Source: Lichenibacterium dinghuense
GTDB taxonomy: Bacteria; Pseudomonadota; Alphaproteobacteria; Rhizobiales; Beijerinckiaceae
Assembly: GCF_021730615.1 (NCBI RefSeq)
Contig: NZ_JAJLMN010000001.1
Coordinates: 3,979,501-4,043,500, forward strand
Direction: 5' to 3'
Length of the DNA: 64,000 nt
The position numbers and the translations under genes are program-made. The notes under the pieces were generated by a model that was given only the letters and a program-made list of their open reading frames with translations, was not told the DNA's origin and ran no database searches. Position 1 is the stretch's first letter, and the number at the start of each line of letters is the position of its first letter. Shown one piece after another: positions 39,794 to 49,051 of this stretch.

Positions 39794-41193
39794 GATCACG
39801 TCCGTCAAGATGGTGTAGTTTGGTCGGGTGTTCACCGCGGTCCCCTGACGGGCAATCAGGCTGCGATGTGGGTCAAGGCCGTCGGCTCGTCGGCGCGGCC
39901 GGCCATGGTTTCGAGCGTCATGTAGCGGTGCTGGAGCTGCCACTCATCGTTCTGTTCGAGCAGGACCGCACCGACCAGTCGCTTGATCGATTCCTCGTTG
40001 GGAAAGATGCCGACCACGTCGGCGCGCCGCTTCACCTCCTTGTTCAATCGTTCGATGGGGTTCGTGCTGTGTAGCTTCGGCCAGTGCTGTTTGGGAAAGC
40101 TCATGAAGGCGATCACGTCAGCTTCGGCCTCGTCCATCAACTCCGCCAGCTTGCGGATGCGGGGACGCAGCTGATCGGCGACTTGGCGCCGGTCTTCGAC
40201 GCCGCAGCCTGGTCAGCCTGCATGAACACCGTCCGGATCGCGGCAGCTACCATCTGATGCTGAGGCTTGGACACATGAGCCAACGCGTTCCTCATGAAAT
40301 GAACTCGACACCTTTGCCACGTTGCTTGGAAGATCTGCGCGATGGCGGCCTTCAAGCCTTCGTGCGAGTCCGAGATGACCAGCTTGACACCCTTCAGGCC
40401 GCGCTTCTCCAACCCGCGCAGGAACCCGAGCCAGAACGTCGCTGCTTCCGACGGGCCGAGGCCGAGCCCCAAAATTTCCCTGCGCCCGTCGGTGTTCACC
40501 CCCGTGGCGATTATCGCCGCCACCGACACGATGCGCCCGTTCTCGCGCACCTTCAGATAGGTCGCGTCCAGCCACAGGTAGGTCCACTCGCCCTCGATCG
40601 GCCGCTCAAGGAAGGAGTTCACGCGGGCGTCGATGCCCTGCAAAGCTCCGACACCTGGCTCTTCGAGATCCCGCTCAGCCCCATGGCCTGAACGAGGTCG
40701 TCGACCTTGCGGGTCGACACGCCCTGGATCCAGGCCTCCTGGATCACCGCCACGAGCGCCTGCTCGGTCGTGCGGCGCGGCTCCAGGAAGCCGGGAAAGT
40801 ACGAGCCCTTGCGCAGCTTCGGGATCTTGAGATCGAGCGTTCCCAGCCGCGTGTCGAAGGCGCGGTGGCGGTACCCGTTGCGCTGCGTGGTGCGCTCCTC
40901 GTTGCGCTCGTAGCGGCCGGCGCCGATCTGGCCCTCGACGTCAAAGGCCATCAGCCGTCCCAGGACCTCTTCGGCCAGCTCCTTCATGAAATCGCCTCCG
41001 CCGCGCTTCAGCAACGCGTCGAGAAGTGGCAGTGTGTCATCGGTCATCGTGCTCTCCGGTTCGTGTCGCTGGTCAGCAACCCGACCCTACCAGGGGGCAC
41101 GGTGATCACCCAGGAGAGCGGCGGCCTCCGCTATGGGCGGAGCTCCGCCCGCCGCTCTCGACCCAAAATCTCCACCACTCGATCGGACGCTAC
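39794..41193 (-). mobile_element. IS256-family insertion sequence (about 1.4 kb)
   Basis: The left end is GATCACGTCCGTCAAGATGG and the right end, inverted, GTAGCGTCCGATCGAGTGG, an imperfect match of about 25 bases. CTTTCGCTT is duplicated at 39785-39793 and 41194-41202; whether 8 or 9 bases count as target is ambiguous by one T, and 8-9 is normal for IS256. It sits in the ISL3 transposase. The transposase is frameshifted. Confidence 0.85.
39856..41047 (-). pseudogene. IS256-family transposase with two frameshifts
   Basis: The N-terminal frame (41047-40619) has FDVEGQIGAGRYERNEERTT and IQGVSTRKVDDLVQAMG. A shift near 40640 gives TYLWLDATYLKVRENGRIVS (first D) and GVKLVISDSHEGLKAAI (second D). 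A second shift near 40180 gives PKLHSTNPIERLNKEVKRR, which holds the catalytic E. All catalytic residues remain but not in one frame, so it is inactive. Confidence 0.88.
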
Positions 41194-41447
41194 CTTTCGC
41201 TTTGGGGATCATGGACGACGAGGATGCCGTGCGGGCCGCCATCGTCGAACTCTGGTCCAACGGTCAGACGGAGGGACAGGTCACCAAGCTGAAGCTCGTT
41301 CGCCGCCAGATGTACGGCCGCGGCAAGATCGACCTTCTGCAAGCTCGCATGGTCCAGTCGGGGTGAAAACGACCGCCGATCAGCACCAAGTTTGCGCCAG
41401 AGCCAAAATTCCACGCCTAATCACACTCACAAGGCGGCCCTCGCCGG

Positions 41448-41807
41448 AGGCATACCCAGAAGAGCACGCTGGCCGTGGCGATCCGTTACGCGACGTCAGG
41501 CTGGGACGGGCTGACGCTCTACGCCGACGACGGCCGGGTGGAGATGGATTCCAACACAGTGGAGCGCTCGATCCGGCCCCTCGCCCTCACCCGCAAGAAC
41601 GCCCTCTTCGCCGGCTCCGATCGGGGCGGCCAGACCTGGACGGTGATCGCCTCGCTCGTGGAAACCTGCAAGCTGAACGGCGTGGACCCGCAGGCCTACC
41701 TCCGCGACGTGATCACCCGCATCGTGGGCGGCCATCCCCAGAGCCGGCTCGACGACTTCCTGCCTTGGGCCTATCCGACCATCCCCGGGCTCAAGGCCGC
41801 CGCCTGA
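41448..41807 (+). pseudogene. IS66-family transposase (TnpC), C-terminal remnant
   Basis: The frame reads KSTLAVAIRYATSGWDGLTL, the family signature MDSNTVERSIRPLALTRKNA and LVETCKLNGVDPQAYLRDVI, and ends at the natural stop 41807. It lacks the first two thirds. It is in the opposite orientation to the IS66 N-terminal remnant at 29.3-29.8 kb, so the two are probably not halves of one copy unless an inversion took place. Confidence 0.85.
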
Positions 41808-41867
41808 GCCAGCCGGCGCTCTGCTTCATCAGGCAGCCCGACGCAACGTGGGCTCGGCGCCCCGCTT

Positions 41868-41989
41868 ACGGAACAGGCGCTTGGCCAAAAACTTCGACAA
41901 TCTCGCCTCCACCCTGCTGCCCTTCGCCACGCTCGCTGCCATCCAGTTCGGCATCCGGCGACTCGCGCGGCCGTAGGCTTTTGGGTCAG
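41868..41989 (+). mobile_element. 3' remnant of an IS5-family element
   Basis: The 122 bases code NRRLAKNFDNLASTLLPFAT and AAIQFGIRRLARP and end GGCTTTTGGGTCAG. This is nearly the same as the 3' end of the full element at 60142-61084, so a related copy once lay here. It marks the right edge of the transposon-rich island. Confidence 0.8.
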
Positions 41990-42170
41990 GGTCTTACTGA
42001 ATACTGCGCACGGAAACGAAACGACACGGGATTTAAAAAGAAATTGAGTGCTCGATGATTGCTGATACGTATTGATTTTGCAGCCAGCATTAGAATTGAT
42101 CATAGATGTTACGATGCATTGGGTTACGGCTTTCAATGATAATATTACCTTTTCTCCCGCGACTGATTAC

Positions 42171-43172
42171 TTACAGCGTCGGTGAGCGACCAATTGATAG
42201 GTAAGCTATTCGCTTAAACTCTTGGCGCGCCTTAGTTACGACATCTAGAATTATTCCTGTAAAAATTGCAAGCCATCCGATCATGACAAGGCCAACGCTG
42301 AGTACAGCAGTCGGTAGGCGAGGAACAAGTCCAGTCTCAAAGAAAGTTAACACCACAGGAATTCCGAGTGCGACCCCAAATAAGCCGATCAATGCCCCTA
42401 GCGTGCCAAAAAACCCGAACGGTCTTTCGTCTTTGACTAGACGTGCGATAAGTAGGATAATACGAACACCATCCCTGTAGGTGCGCAGCTTGCTGATTGA
42501 ACCCTTCGGTCTATCTTTGTAAGCTGCGCAAATCTCATGCATTGGCATGCGCATCTCTAGTGCATGTACTGTCAGTTCTGTCTCAGTTTCGAACCCGCTA
42601 GACATGGCGGGGAAGGATTTCACAAATCGGCGCGACATTACCTTATAACCGGATAGCATGTCAGATGTATCGCGTCCGAAGAAGGAGCGAACGGTTTGCG
42701 TGAGAACCTTGTTTCCTATTCTATGACCTCTGCGATAGACCTCTGTATCGGTCGGTTTCCTGGCGATGTTGACGAAGTCATAGCCGTAGATCGTCACAAG
42801 TTTGACAGCCTCGGCAGCAGCGGCGGGATCATAGGTGTCGTCGCCATCAACCATGACGTAGCAGGCCGCATCCACATCAGCGAACATACGTCGAACAACA
42901 TTACCTTTGCCTTGACGCCGCTCCAATCGAACGACCGCACCGGCCGACCGAGCGATGTCTGCCGTCCTGTCCGACGAGTTGTTGTCGTAAACGTATATTG
43001 TTGCTTCAGGTAGGGCGCTTATGAATCCCCTGACGACTTGACCAACGGTCAAAGCTTCGTTGAAACAGGGTACCAGCACCGCGACATTTCTGTCGAGCTT
43101 CGAAAGTGAGGGGACGGCATTAGGAATGGAGTTCAACACTTGTTGCCCGCCATTAATGAGGTCTGGATCCAT
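42171..43172 (-). CDS. GT2-family glycosyltransferase with C-terminal membrane helices
   Basis: The 333-residue protein has a GT-A domain with VAVLVPCFNEALTVGQVV, the sugar-nucleotide/metal motif VMVDGDDTYDP and later MLSGYKVMSRRFV, then two C-terminal membrane helices (about 255-275 and 290-315). This layout is seen in dolichyl/undecaprenyl-phosphate sugar transferases (DPM1, GtrB, ArnC types), which load a lipid carrier with a sugar for use by GT-C enzymes. The gene is AT-richer than its neighbours to the right, suggesting separate origin. It faces the island. Confidence 0.85.
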   Translation of the reverse strand: MDPDLINGGQQVLNSIPNAVPSLSKLDRNVAVLVPCFNEALTVGQVVRGFISALPEATIYVYDNNSSDRTADIARSAGAVVRLERRQGKGNVVRRMFADVDAACYVMVDGDDTYDPAAAAEAVKLVTIYGYDFVNIARKPTDTEVYRRGHRIGNKVLTQTVRSFFGRDTSDMLSGYKVMSRRFVKSFPAMSSGFETETELTVHALEMRMPMHEICAAYKDRPKGSISKLRTYRDGVRIILLIARLVKDERPFGFFGTLGALIGLFGVALGIPVVLTFFETGLVPRLPTAVLSVGLVMIGWLAIFTGIILDVVTKARQEFKRIAYLSIGRSPTL

Positions 43173-43441
43173 GCTCGTCGCTCTGATGTGGATCTTGGGA
43201 GATGTGGCATTGACTGGGTTTCCGGCTCAGCCTGTTAATGGCTTTCAGAAGCCGCCTTACTCATGGAGTCATAAAAGGTAGCAATCGTGAAGCGAGGCGC
43301 GATCACGACTGATTACCGTCATCTAGCTGTCAACAGCCAGGGCAGGATTGCACCTGCTTCCTATCGGCCGATGGATTTCTGCTCTTAACAGCGGTGGACT
43401 CACCACTTTGGAAACCAAAATTGTTCCAACGTGACGACGGG

Positions 43442-44509
43442 TCAGGGGCAGGACGGGCCCAGTACCACCATAGAGCCAGGCTGCTGATTCCGGAATTTTT
43501 GGAACGCTGCGATGAGAGGACGTTCGAGCTTGCGGTGTAAGCACACGGCGAGCAACAAAGACATCGGCGCCGACAACATGACCGCAAATGCCGAACCAAT
43601 TCCATAGGGTGTCAGCACGAGGATGCAGAGGTTCGCCACGGTGCAGTGCACGAGATAGAGCGGGTAAGATACGACTCCGAGTCGGCCGAGCGTGCGGACG
43701 ATGGAACCGTCGCCCGCCCCCCCGTGGGCCGCGATCCACAGCGCCACCGTCATGGCCAAGGCGGCGGTGGCGTAGGCCGCCCCGGACACCTGGGCGAAGT
43801 CGTCGCGACCGAAAAGGGTCATGCCGAGCGCGGCCGCGACCGCGATGCGCCCCAGCGTGCCAAGGCAACCTCTTCGGAAACGATGGACCATGGCGCCGAG
43901 CACGAAGAACGGTGCGAACTGCGGCGCCACTGTGATATAGCCGAGTTGGGCCAGCGGATGCCCATCGTCGAAGCCGAGCGGGCCCGGGATCGTCAACCGA
44001 TATAGCAGCGCGAAGGCCAGCCAAGCGAGGGCGAAAACCTCCATGCGGGCGAAGGCACCGGCGGCGAGCAGACCCGCGACGAGGCCGTAGAACGTGATCT
44101 CAAAGGCCAGAGTCCAATAGGGATTTGTGATATTCGGAACGTCGACGAAGGATTGGAGCATGGTGACGTTGACCAGGACCGCCTCGACGCCGTACTTGCT
44201 CACTGGCAGGACGTAGAGCGCCGTCAACGCCACGGAGGCGAGGTAGGCAGGGTACAGCCGCACGGCCCGCGCCAGCACGAAGCGCGGCACCGACGGGCTG
44301 CGCTCAGCCACCAACCCGATGACGAAGCCACTGATCATGAAGAACAGCTCCACTCCGAGCATTCCGAAGCGGAAGATCTGCGCGTTGACGGGAGTGCCGA
44401 AGCCGATATGTTCCCAGTGGAACAGGCAAACTGCTAGGGCGGCGAGGCCTCTTAGGGCATCGACGTTGGCGAGACGGGCGGGAGCCGTGTCGCGCCCAGG
44501 CAGCATCAT
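43442..44509 (-). CDS. Acyltransferase-3 family membrane protein (O-acetyltransferase type)
   Basis: The roughly 355-residue protein has about ten membrane helices. The family features are NVDALRGLAALAVCLFHWEH with the conserved H, GVELFFMISGFVIGLV and RFVLARAVRLYPAYLASV. Such proteins add acetyl or other acyl groups to surface sugars. ATG 44509 is chosen; a TTG at 44536 preceded by GGAG is also possible. It is divergent from the next acyltransferase gene, with only about 20 bases between starts or an overlap, so expression may be linked. Confidence 0.87.
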   Translation of the reverse strand: MMLPGRDTAPARLANVDALRGLAALAVCLFHWEHIGFGTPVNAQIFRFGMLGVELFFMISGFVIGLVAERSPSVPRFVLARAVRLYPAYLASVALTALYVLPVSKYGVEAVLVNVTMLQSFVDVPNITNPYWTLAFEITFYGLVAGLLAAGAFARMEVFALAWLAFALLYRLTIPGPLGFDDGHPLAQLGYITVAPQFAPFFVLGAMVHRFRRGCLGTLGRIAVAAALGMTLFGRDDFAQVSGAAYATAALAMTVALWIAAHGGAGDGSIVRTLGRLGVVSYPLYLVHCTVANLCILVLTPYGIGSAFAVMLSAPMSLLLAVCLHRKLERPLIAAFQKFRNQQPGSMVVLGPSCP

Positions 44510-44530
44510 GGCGGTGATCGAGGGCTCGTG

Positions 44531-45691
44531 ATGCAAGGCTGCGCTCCGTTGGCGAACGACTTTACCGCTGCGCTAAGCCACCCGCAATCCGTCGCCCCCC
44601 CGCACCGCGCCCGTCTCGACGGCGTGCAATACCTGCGGGGCCTAGCTGCCGTCACGGTTGCGATGTCACACCTCGTCGGGGACATCGCCTACCACGGCGG
44701 GCCGGAACTGATCCCCCGTTATTACGTCGGCGCCGCCGGGGTGGACCTGTTCTTCGTCATCTCCGGTTTCGTGATGATCCACACCGCGGCGGATCGCTTC
44801 GGCACTCCCGGGGCGGCTGCCGATTTCCTGCGCCGCCGCATCGTCCGGGTCATACCTCTCTATTGGCTCGCAACCTTCGCCTATTGCCTCATTCAGGTGG
44901 TCCAGGGGAAATGGGATGTGGTGCGGCCCGACCTCGTCGCGAACTCCCTAGTGTTCTGGCCCTACAGCGACGCCAACGGGCTGCGCCTGCCCGTCTACAG
45001 CATCGGCTGGACGCTGAATTTCGAGATGATGTTCTACGCCGTCTTCGCGCTCGGAATGTCATTCCGCCGCTCAGGGCTGGTTCTTGTGGTGGGAGGGCTG
45101 ATCGGCCTCGTTGTGCTCGGGACGATCGTCGATCTGCCGCAGCCGCTGCGCTTCTGGTCCGCCCCTATCCTGCTCGAATTCGTCATGGGGATCGGGCTCG
45201 GCCTCGCCTATCGTCGCGGCCTGCGCCTCACCCGCGTCCAGGCCGTCGCGACGGTCCTGATCGCCGCAGCGATGATCGTCGGAGAAACGCTGGCGGGATT
45301 CAACGCCGTGCCCAACGTCCCGGAACACTTCCCGCGCTGGATCGCCTGGGGAGCACCTTGCGCGCTCGTCTTTGCCGGCACGGTGCTGCGGGCTGACCCG
45401 TCGCTCGCTCCCCGCCCGTGGCTGCTCCGGCTCGGCGCCTCCTCCTACGCCATCTATCTCGTCCACCCCCTCGTGCTCATAGCGATGCGCCCGCTCCTCC
45501 CGCGTTGCGCCGCGCTAATGGGGGAACCGCTGGGCAGCCTCCTCTACGTGCTCCTCGCGGTCATGATGGTCGGAACGATCGCGATGGCTCTCCACGCCGG
45601 GTTCGAAAGGCCGTTGATGCACCGCCTGTCGACGGGGCTCCCGAGGCGTGGACGTCCGGTCCTTGCGCCAGGTTCTGTGGTCTCGGGATGA
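44531..45691 (+). CDS. Acyltransferase-3 family membrane protein
   Basis: The roughly 386-residue polytopic protein has LDGVQYLRGLAAVTVAMSHL (conserved R and H), GVDLFFVISGFVMIHTA and RRRIVRVIPLYWLATFAY. It is an ExoZ/OafA-like O-acyltransferase that probably acetylates a polysaccharide in the membrane. GAGGG is well placed before ATG 44531; the GTG just upstream is less likely. It belongs to the same family as the divergent neighbour, but the two are not close copies. Confidence 0.88.
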   Translation: MQGCAPLANDFTAALSHPQSVAPPHRARLDGVQYLRGLAAVTVAMSHLVGDIAYHGGPELIPRYYVGAAGVDLFFVISGFVMIHTAADRFGTPGAAADFLRRRIVRVIPLYWLATFAYCLIQVVQGKWDVVRPDLVANSLVFWPYSDANGLRLPVYSIGWTLNFEMMFYAVFALGMSFRRSGLVLVVGGLIGLVVLGTIVDLPQPLRFWSAPILLEFVMGIGLGLAYRRGLRLTRVQAVATVLIAAAMIVGETLAGFNAVPNVPEHFPRWIAWGAPCALVFAGTVLRADPSLAPRPWLLRLGASSYAIYLVHPLVLIAMRPLLPRCAALMGEPLGSLLYVLLAVMMVGTIAMALHAGFERPLMHRLSTGLPRRGRPVLAPGSVVSG

Positions 45692-46051
45692 CGGATCCTG
45701 AAGAGCCGTGAGGTATCGAGAAAAGACCGGACCCCGCTTCGCGCATCCCATACTCATCGTCCTGCACGTCCTCGAAGCGGGTGATGGCGCAGCCCGACTG
45801 AACCTCGCGGGTGCCTGCGCTCATGGGCGGCGACCCGTCGGTTCCGAGCACGTCGTCCTCCGACGCTGCGATGTCGACATGGAGCGCTCACGGCACCGCC
45901 CGCTGGCGCTCGCCCCTCAGGATCGACACCACCGCCTCGCCTTCAACCAGAGCCGGCATTCGGCGGCACGCCATCCAGGGTCCCGGAGCGTTCACTAACC
46001 CGGCGAGACCGCGTGAGATCGTCGTTCTCCATCAGCAAGGCATGGTCATCG
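45692..46051. other. Intergenic stretch with a possible decayed gene
   Basis: No convincing gene. On the minus strand a frame reads VSILRGERQRAVP then a stop, and a neighbouring frame reads AGTREVQSGCAITRFEDVQD, which looks protein-like but has no recognised family. Promoter elements for the following membrane protein gene probably lie in the last 100 bases, but none is distinct. Confidence 0.35.
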
Positions 46052-47776
46052 ATGCTGTCAAGGAACCAGCCGTTCGCTCCCGCTGCAGATCTGAAAGCGC
46101 GGCGAGCCTTCGGGACAGGAGATCGGTACGCCCTTGCGGCGCTGGCGACCGCCCTCGTGGTTGCGGCGCTCATCGTGGATCCGCGAGGCAACTTCCCGCT
46201 GAACGACGACTGGTCGTTCGCGACATCGGCCCGTCGTCTCGTCTTGGAGCATGACTGGAAGCCCAGCTTCTGGGGAAACATGTCCCTGGTCACCCAGTCG
46301 CTGTCGGCGTGGCCGCTTTGTTACGTCGGGGCGTGTTCGTATGAAGGTCTGCGCGCTTCGACCTTTGTTGCGGCCGTCGTTCTGCTCGTCGTGGTCCATC
46401 GTGGCATGAGGCTCGTGGGAGCCTCGTTGTTTCAGGCCGGTATCGGCGCCGTCATCACGGTCTTCAACCCGGTCCTGTTTGAACTCTCTTTCACGTTCAT
46501 GACGGATGTGTTCTTCGCCGTCATCACGGGTGGCGCCGCGCTGGCTTTCTGTTTGCGCCTCCAGACCGGATCGCGCTTCATGGGAGTCCTTGGGACTGCC
46601 CTCGCCGTGACCTCTGTTCTGTGCCGCCAACTGGGGCTCTGTCTGCCGCTGGCCTTCGCGGTCGCCTCCTTGTGCAGCTCGGAGCGTCGATGGAGGTCGA
46701 TACTCGCTTCCGTGCTGCCTGCGCTGATCGGTGCTGCCGCCCTTCTAATCTACGAAGGCTGGATGAATTCGACCAGAAGAACTCCTGGTCTGTACTACGT
46801 GAAAAACGAGCAGCTGGTGCAGATCCTGAAGCAGCCTGCGCTTCTAGCGCAGAACGTCTTCCTCAACGGTGCGATCGTCGCACTCTACATGGGCCTCTTC
46901 ATCGCCCCGCTGACGTTCGCGCTGAAACTTCCCGCCCCGGCGATCGACGTCCGCCGCGGACCGAGATGGCTTCCAGGCACGGTGGCCTCCGTTGTGACCG
47001 CGACAGTGTTCGCCGTCGACACCATCGCTTTCGGTCTCATGCCGATCAAAGGCAACATTCTTGTGACCCAGGGGCTCGGGCCCTTGACCCTTCGCGACGT
47101 GCACCTTCTTCACCTACCTCAGATTCCGCCGCTCCCGCTCACGTTCTGGGTCCTTGTCACGGCGGTCAGCGCGGTTGGCCTCTTCAGATTGAGCTACGTC
47201 GTCGCGGTCTTCGCTCAGCGTCTCTTCGGCCGAGGGCTCACGAGGCTCGATGGAAAAAATTCGGTCGCTCTGTTCCTCTTTCTGAGCGTCGGAAGCTATT
47301 ATGCTCCGCTATTGCCAGCGAACGTTTTCGAGCGTTACACGGCCGTGGTGATGCCGCTGCTGTGTTTCTTCTACATGCGTGTGGCGGTTTGCGACAGGAA
47401 CGCCGCGTTCCCTCGCGGCGCAGCGGGATCGCTCGTCCTGCCTGCGATCCTAGCGGTCGGTATGGTCGTGTTCGCGGTATTGGGAACTCACGACTACATG
47501 AGCTGGAACCGGGCGCGTTGGCGCGCCATCGCGCTTCTGACCGGTTCGGGGCCGGCCAACGCCGCCAACCTCGATGGAGGCTTCGAATACAACGGCGCCG
47601 CTTTCGACGCCGATCCTCATCCCGTGTCCGCAGACAAGAGCTGGTGGTGGGTCGCCGACGACCGCTACCTGATCAGCTTCGGGCCCGTCGACGGCTATCG
47701 CGAGGTCGCAGCCGTCCCGTACCGCAACTACCTGCCGCCCGCGCGACGGTCCATCTACGCTTTGGAACGCCGATGA
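46052..47776 (+). CDS. Multi-pass membrane protein, GT-C glycosyltransferase-like
   Basis: The roughly 574-residue protein has about ten to twelve membrane helices. After the first helix comes a short periplasmic loop with PLNDDWSFATSARRLV; an acidic pair at this spot is typical of GT-C transferases (ArnT, PMT, PglI-like) that use lipid-linked sugars. The C-terminal soluble part (about 490-574) includes SWWWVADDRYLISFGPVDGY. It would use a donor such as that made by the GT2 protein at 42.2 kb (inference). ATG 46052 is chosen; a GTG at 46013 would extend it. Confidence 0.6.
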   Translation: MLSRNQPFAPAADLKARRAFGTGDRYALAALATALVVAALIVDPRGNFPLNDDWSFATSARRLVLEHDWKPSFWGNMSLVTQSLSAWPLCYVGACSYEGLRASTFVAAVVLLVVVHRGMRLVGASLFQAGIGAVITVFNPVLFELSFTFMTDVFFAVITGGAALAFCLRLQTGSRFMGVLGTALAVTSVLCRQLGLCLPLAFAVASLCSSERRWRSILASVLPALIGAAALLIYEGWMNSTRRTPGLYYVKNEQLVQILKQPALLAQNVFLNGAIVALYMGLFIAPLTFALKLPAPAIDVRRGPRWLPGTVASVVTATVFAVDTIAFGLMPIKGNILVTQGLGPLTLRDVHLLHLPQIPPLPLTFWVLVTAVSAVGLFRLSYVVAVFAQRLFGRGLTRLDGKNSVALFLFLSVGSYYAPLLPANVFERYTAVVMPLLCFFYMRVAVCDRNAAFPRGAAGSLVLPAILAVGMVVFAVLGTHDYMSWNRARWRAIALLTGSGPANAANLDGGFEYNGAAFDADPHPVSADKSWWWVADDRYLISFGPVDGYREVAAVPYRNYLPPARRSIYALERR

Positions 47777-47871
47777 AGGCCGCAGCGGGACCGCGCATCC
47801 GGATAGGGAGCATTCCGACCCGAGCGGGGCTGCGCGTTTACAGGCCAACAGCCATGCCCTAGACCATCAGC

Positions 47872-49005
47872 ATGCCCGAAAGCCTGCTGGAAACGAGGCT
47901 CGCTCCCGAGCCGATGCCGCCTGTCCCTCGCGCTGGTTCGCCGCAGGCGGTCGACGAGGCAGCGGAAGGGCGGCCCCAGCATAGCAACTCGTTCGATGCG
48001 ATTCGCATGGGTGCGGCCTTCTGCGTGTTCTATAGCCACGAATTCGGGATGGCGGGCTACGTCGAGCCACCCCTTGGGCCGCTGGGCATCACACTGTCGA
48101 GCACGGGCCTCTACATCTTCTTCGGCCTCAGCGGCTACCTGGTCTTCAAGAGCCTGGATCGGGATCCGCGGGTCGCGAGGTATCTCGCGGCTCGCGCCTT
48201 GCGCATCTTTCCCGCCTGGATCGTCTGCATCCTGGCGTGCGCGGCCCTGGGGGCGTGCGTGACGAGCCTCGGCGCGGGCGCGTTTTGGAGGGATCCGCAG
48301 ACGCGGGCCTTCCTGCTGCACAACCTGCCGATCGTGTCCACGCCGACGCAGTTCTACCTGCCGGGCGTCTTCGCTTCCGCTCGCTGGTCCGCCGTCAACG
48401 GATCGATCTGGACGGTGAAATACGAGCTGCTCTGCTACCTCGCCCTGCTCGTGCCCTACAAGCTGATCCCGCCCTCATTGATGAGCCGTCGCACCTGGCT
48501 CACGGTCGCGGGGCTCGCCCTACTGGTCGCCTATGTCCACCACATAACCACGACGCCCAACCCCGTCCCGGAGGTCTTCTTCTCGCAGTACAACGCCTTC
48601 AACGTCCTGCGCTTCTTCCTGACTTTCGCGGCCGGGGCGCTTTACGCCGCCTCGGAACCCTTGAATGAACGCGCCCGCCTCGCCGCCCTGCTGATCCCCG
48701 GCGGGCTGATCACGTTCGGGCCGTCGCCGGAGATCGCCCGGGCCGGCATCATCCTGCTCCTGACACTGCTCGTGATCGAACTCGGCAAGAGCCGTCTCCT
48801 GTTCAGCCGGACCTACCGGCGGATCGGCGACCTTTCCTACGGGACCTTCCTTTACGCCTATCCGATCCAGAACCTGATCACGACGGAGCTGTTCGACGGG
48901 ACCAATTTCGCTTTCGTCGTGGCCCTGTCCACCGCCGCCATCCTGTGCTGTGCCTTCGTGTCCTGGAGGTTGATCGAGCGTCCGGCCCTGCGCCTGAAAT
49001 GGTGA
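47872..49005 (+). CDS. Acyltransferase-3 family membrane protein
   Basis: The 377-residue protein has a 35-residue cytoplasmic leader, then FDAIRMGAAFCVFYSHEFGM (conserved R and H), GLYIFFGLSGYLVFKSL and RYLAARALRIFPAWIV, with about ten helices. It ends with the family-typical RLIERPALRLKW. It is the third acyltransferase-3 protein in this cluster, pointing to a heavily acylated glycan. It follows the GT-C-like gene by 95 bases and converges on the peroxiredoxin/hydroxylase fusion. Confidence 0.88.
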   Translation: MPESLLETRLAPEPMPPVPRAGSPQAVDEAAEGRPQHSNSFDAIRMGAAFCVFYSHEFGMAGYVEPPLGPLGITLSSTGLYIFFGLSGYLVFKSLDRDPRVARYLAARALRIFPAWIVCILACAALGACVTSLGAGAFWRDPQTRAFLLHNLPIVSTPTQFYLPGVFASARWSAVNGSIWTVKYELLCYLALLVPYKLIPPSLMSRRTWLTVAGLALLVAYVHHITTTPNPVPEVFFSQYNAFNVLRFFLTFAAGALYAASEPLNERARLAALLIPGGLITFGPSPEIARAGIILLLTLLVIELGKSRLLFSRTYRRIGDLSYGTFLYAYPIQNLITTELFDGTNFAFVVALSTAAILCCAFVSWRLIERPALRLKW

Positions 49006-49051
49006 AGCCCGGGCCGCCGGCGGCGATGCGGTCGCGCCGGCGGAGGGCCGA

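Larger units (their letters stand above)
36568..41366 (+). pseudogene. ISL3-family transposase in three in-frame pieces
   Basis: Piece one (36568-37376) has the zinc-ribbon (CPACGLAS, CRNAACERQ) and the first DDE part (VVGIDDFAWLKGQRYG, CRDRGSGF). Piece two (39196-39792) starts SSAEKVQWAGWKRRDEVNG and has a helix-turn-helix-like stretch (GHSIKGIVRATGVSRQTVRR). Piece three (about 41202-41366) is LGIMDDEDAVRAAIVELWSN and the family C-terminus GQTEGQVTKLKLVRRQMYGR. Frame arithmetic works: the first insert plus its 5-base duplication is 1,824 (divisible by three), and the second shifts the numbering exactly as the third frame requires. It is broken as it stands. Confidence 0.88.
36481..41404 (+). 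mobile_element. ISL3-family element carrying two nested insertion sequences
   Basis: The left end reads GGCACTGGCGCAAACTTGGT and the right end, inverted, GGCTCTGGCGCAAACTTGGT. The flanks show similar 8-base strings (CAATATTG and CAAAATTC), not identical. Inside are an IS4-like element (37377-39195) and an IS256 element (39794-41193), each with its own target duplication. Taking both out leaves about 1.69 kb, a normal ISL3 size, with one continuous transposase. Confidence 0.88.

Noticed and set aside
45561-46293. Minus-strand frames in and around the gap before the GT-C-like gene
   Set aside because: Short, with internal stops in the protein-like part; treated only as a possible decayed gene.
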